DNA of 64,000 nt. Origin: Chondrosia reniformis. Its lineage: Eukaryota > Porifera > Demospongiae > Chondrillida > Chondrillidae. The notes under the pieces are model-generated. The model was given only the letters and a program-made list of their open reading frames with translations. It had not been told where the DNA came from and did no database searches. Location: NCBI GenBank assembly GCA_947172415.1, contig OX359194.1, positions 6,454,401 to 6,518,400 on the forward strand, in the 5' to 3' direction. The position numbers were made by a program, and so were the translations under genes. Position 1 is the first letter of the stretch. Each line of letters starts with the position of its first letter. Below, piece by piece: positions 60,701-64,000 of the stretch.

Positions 60701-63682
60701 ATAGCAAGTTTAACTTAATTTAGGTGATTAGGATATTTTCTTTAATATGCAATAGGTCAGCACCTGCAAGATGCAGACATTGCCGCTATTGTTGACATAC
60801 AAGCAGCTGCAGGAAGCTTAAATGAGGCGGTGTGTAAACTGTGGCCTAAGCATGAAAGTGACCCAATTAGCAGACAGGAGTCACTAAACAGAGAACAGAT
60901 TGGATCTATCAAAATGGCTATGAAATTTGACTTTTCACTTATTCAGGGACCTCCAGGTAATAGGTAGCTACTAAGCAGCTACATGTATAAAACTCTGGAT
61001 TTACCTCAATGAGAGACTTTAGTCTGCCTATTAAGTTCACTCGCTGTGGTTGTAAGGTGGTGTGGTAAACCCAGAATCAGTTGATGATTTTTCATTGTAA
61101 TGAGGGTTAACTCTGTTCCTTAAGTTTTCATCATAGCAGTAATCAGCCATATTTTAATTGTTCTCTGTTTTAAAAAATTACATTTAATTGAACTAAAAGG
61201 GCAAAAATTAAACATACTGGATGTAAATATGTAAATGAAATTTTTTCCCATGACCTTGCCAACTCATGACAAGGGTGACTCATTGTCCATGCTTAGTATG
61301 TGTCATATTTGGTATCCAAAAATTATGAGCCTCTGACCTCAATGCACTGTGTTCATACGTACATATATGTGTTTTAGTTTATTTATTATATTCCATTCTT
61401 TGCAATTATTCTATTCATTTAATCAAACTTGTGCACACACACACATATATAGGCACTGGAAAGAGCGTAACTGGAGCTCACTTGGCCTACGCACTGGCCA
61501 TGTATAACATTCAACATCCGAACCAAAAGGAATGGTATGGACAGAAAGGAAAAGAATTTAAAAGTTTTACTTCACCTGTCATGTACTGTGGTCCATCAAA
61601 TAAAGCTGTTGATCGGGTGCTAGGTATGACAAATGGATATTTAATTATATAAATTAAAAACTGCCTAGTTACTACATAATCTTTTATTCTCTGTATATAG
61701 ACTTACTGCATAGACTAGTTCAACATAATTATGAAGTCAGTTCTGGGAGACCTTTGAAAATTTTACGACTCTACAGTAAAGCTGTAGAACACAATGATTT
61801 TCCAGGACCCTTTGCTGACAAAAGTTCCTTTCCTGTGGAAGCCAAAGATGAGAGTTGTCCTGACCACTATAAGGAATATGCTCTGCATCATATTATTAGA
61901 AAGAAATATCCTAAAATCCATGAGGCTGATCAAGAATTCAGCAGAAATCATAAAGATAAGAAGCCTCCAATATCTGAAGCCATTGAAGACTATCGTACAA
62001 TGCTCTTCAAAGCTGAATTAAACATTTTAACTAATGAGGCTTTTGTTTATGACATTATTCTGTGTACCTGCAATGAAGCTGCTAGTCACAGAGTGAAAAG
62101 CAGTATTCGCCCGGCTTTTTGCATCATTGATGAGGCTGCCATGGCAACAGAACCAGAGAGCCTGGCTCCTAGCAGTATCTCTGATCATGTGGTACTTATT
62201 GGAGACCACAAACAACTCCAACCAGTCATTAAGCATGCGTAAGTCTTCATGAGCAATGTACAGCTCTTGAGAATGTAATAATTTGCATATACGTTCGTAT
62301 AGCCTCTATTTAAACAATTTAATACAGTACAATGTTATACACTATGTGCACTTTGTATAACATTTTAATATTAATCATACTGAATAGTACTTAACTTCCA
62401 TGTAGCCCTGCAGCAATAAATGGACTTTGTGTATCTCTCTTTGAGAGGTTTGCCAGCTATGAAGGATTCAAAACATCCCCTCATTTTAAAACCTTAGAGA
62501 CCCAATACAGAATGGTAGGTTCTTGTCTAGAATGCAACCATCTTGAAATCACACTTTATAATATACATCTCGTGCACTTCATCTCTACAGCATGAAGCAA
62601 TCTGCAGATTTCCTTCAGAATTCTTCTATGAGGGAAAATTAAACACAGATAGGAGTGTAATGAGGGACTATGAGACATTTATGGAGAGATACCAAGGATT
62701 ACGTACTTTTTGGAGGGAACCAGATAGTCCAATAATGTTCTGTCATATTGAGGGTAAGGAATCCCAATCTGGAACAATGGATTCCACTGTTGCTGTTCAC
62801 TCCAAATCAAATGAAATTGAAGCTAGATATGCAGTAAGTGTTCCTATTATTATGCTAACTAACTTCTGTACTAATTCACCCAGATTTTTAAGTATAATTA
62901 TATAAGATTTTAATCCTAGTGGACATATGGAATGTACAGTATATGTGGATACATTATGGATATATACATATACATAGGGAATATATATATATGGATACAT
63001 ACACATACGTATGTGTACGTATACACATATAGAATATGGATACACACTGTACATACGTACACATAATTTAAAAAATCTTTGATATCATTTTTATAATTTA
63101 TTCTTTAGATAAACATTGTATGTAGACTTTTAATTCAAAAGCATAAAGTACAAGATGCCAAAATTGCTATCCTGACTCCTTATAAAGGACAAAAAAGACT
63201 ACTTGAGGAAAAATTGAAAATTGCTGGGAATTATGGAAATGTAGAAATAAGAACAATCCACGAAAGTCAAGGTGTGTAATTGCCTTCTTAAATGATTAAC
63301 AGCATACATACATGTACCGTACAGTACACACCATTGACAGCATGTAATAAGTGCATGGTTTATCACAAAAGTTGACCAGAAAATATACTGTACTTTTGAA
63401 ATCAAAAATTAGTCAGTATTATACTCCTTTCACCTGCACTGCACATATATAACACTGTACTTGATCAGTGATTTCAGATGGATTGAACTAATGTGTCATT
63501 AAAATCTGTAGGTGATGAATTTGACATTGTAATTCTGTCAACTGTGCGTTCCCTACCCAAAGAAGAGTACGATGAAAGAATAGTTGACTTGAGATGGAAA
63601 CGAGAAAACTTGGGATTTCTAACAAATCAACATCAAATATGTGTTGCAATCACAAGAGCCAAATATGGGCTTATCATTGTTG
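51760..63682 (+). CDS. HELZ2: HELZ2-like dual helicase/RNB protein (2576 codons in window, 3' end outside)
   Basis: Exons 51760-51852, 52171-52354, 52665-53059, 53417-53568, 54180-55128, 55389-55542, 55634-55899, 56003-56123, 56484-60168, 60256-60389, 60756-60956, 61453-61623, 61701-62238, 62406-62514, 62591-62833, 63109-63271 and 63512-63682 keep one frame. Order: CxxC/CCCH-like zinc motifs (CPKC; CWYHPDCWNDNCTFAH; CGSSSCTFPH); Upf1-type helicase 1 (GAFGTGKT, DEAAQ, AGDHLQ, NYRCHEG, HAIQGLEF, TRSKS); RNB domain (TIDHPGTVTLDDALS near 57650, HFTSPLRRCFDLLVH near 58670); CCCH-like CSRPNCNHLKC; helicase 2 (GPPGTGKS split by an intron, DEAAM, GDHKQLQPV, QYRM, TIHESQGDEFD, VAITRAK). Vertebrate HELZ2 (about 2650 aa) has this order and is an interferon-induced nuclear coregulator and RNase. 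ATG 51760 is the first clear start; an upstream exon is possible. The last exon(s) lie at or beyond the right edge. Confidence 0.88.
53781..54057. mobile_element. TA-flanked MITE in HELZ2-like intron
   Basis: Ends CAATTGAAACTGGTTAACGA and, in reverse complement, CAGTGGAAACTGGCATGGCT, i.e. imperfect terminal inverted repeats directly flanked by TA on both sides, 277 bases long. TA flanks and CAGTGGAAAC-type ends are usual for Tc1/mariner/pogo-derived MITEs. No open frame. Confidence 0.6.
60498..60660. mobile_element. Fold-back element in HELZ2-like intron
   Basis: ACTTTTAGAGCGTCTAAAGA...CTTGATTG is answered by CAATCAAG...TCTTTAGACACTCTAAAAGT about 35 bases later, a stem of over 40 bases with few mismatches. 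The tail AAAAGATAAGTTTGACGCAG and AGAAGAAATCCTTAT is shared with 30287-30400. Confidence 0.75.
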
Positions 63683-64000
63683 GTATGTGTTTAGCAATTA
63701 CATGCATATATAACTACAGCTTAACTCCTAACACACATCATGCCATACATATCCTGTACATTATGGCTCATAAAAAAATATACAGCAACAATAAAATCTA
63801 TTTTTATTTCCCTAAATTTAATTGATCAAAGCCATTATTCTTCCAATGTCAATACAATTCAATGGTCTATGTATAATATTAATCTACAGGGTTTTAATTT
63901 GTTAACATTGAGGTATCAAGTCCTTTATGGTATATATATATGCTGTATATGTATATAGTATTGCTTTGCTAATATATATATATAATACTGTACTTACTGT

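Noticed and set aside
63893-63916. A possible next HELZ2-like exon after the acceptor CTACAG
   Set aside because: In the phase left by the exon ending at 63682 it reads Gly-Phe-stop. Another donor (before GTTGGT) would give an open reading but lose a conserved Val-Gly, so the end of the gene is left open.

Overview
The window looks like nuclear DNA of an early-branching animal, most likely a demosponge of the Amphimedon type. It is AT-rich and gene-dense, with many short GT-AG introns and conserved animal genes. Introns and gaps are full of TACGTA-type simple repeats, minisatellites and short non-autonomous mobile elements. The species is an inference; no rRNA or mitochondrial marker is present.

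Left part (1-26.8 kb): a large near-identical tandem duplication. Copy 1 (1 to about 9.4 kb) carries the last 13 exons of VPS39 (HOPS tethering subunit), a decayed kinase relic, and an intact intronless gene for a protein kinase-coiled coil-NHL propeller protein. Copy 2 (13.06 to about 23.2 kb, plus VPS39 exons back to 10.18 kb) repeats this, but its VPS39 lacks roughly the first 170 codons. After copy 2 come a broken C-terminal half gene and a third intact kinase-NHL gene. The array thus holds three intact genes, one half gene and two copies of an internally deleted relic. The kinase domains are almost identical while the propeller blades differ and look mosaic. This is the strongest candidate for an undescribed, lineage-specific sensor/kinase family.

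Middle part (28.8-49.4 kb): cystathionine gamma-lyase (CTH, minus strand, 13 exons, 395 aa) and CDC14 phosphatase (plus strand, 18 exons, 471 aa) are divergently transcribed from a gap of about 300 bp. Two perfect ATF/CREB palindromes lie just inside CTH intron 1. A compact filamin (1471 aa, two CH domains plus 13 filamin repeats, the repeats in one exon) follows CDC14.

Right part (51.7 kb to the end): a HELZ2-like gene with N-terminal zinc-binding motifs, an Upf1-like helicase, an RNB exonuclease-like domain with one altered acidic residue, and a second Upf1-like helicase that runs off the window.

Mobile DNA: at least eight copies of one short family, whose consensus contains a hammerhead-ribozyme-like core; a GGGGCGAGCC-ended family (three copies, one with a ~92-bp internal tandem array); tRNA-derived SINE-like pieces; fold-back elements; and a TA-flanked MITE inside a HELZ2 intron. 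All exon models were built by eye from reading frame, splice sites and recalled family sequence; none was checked by alignment software or RNA data.
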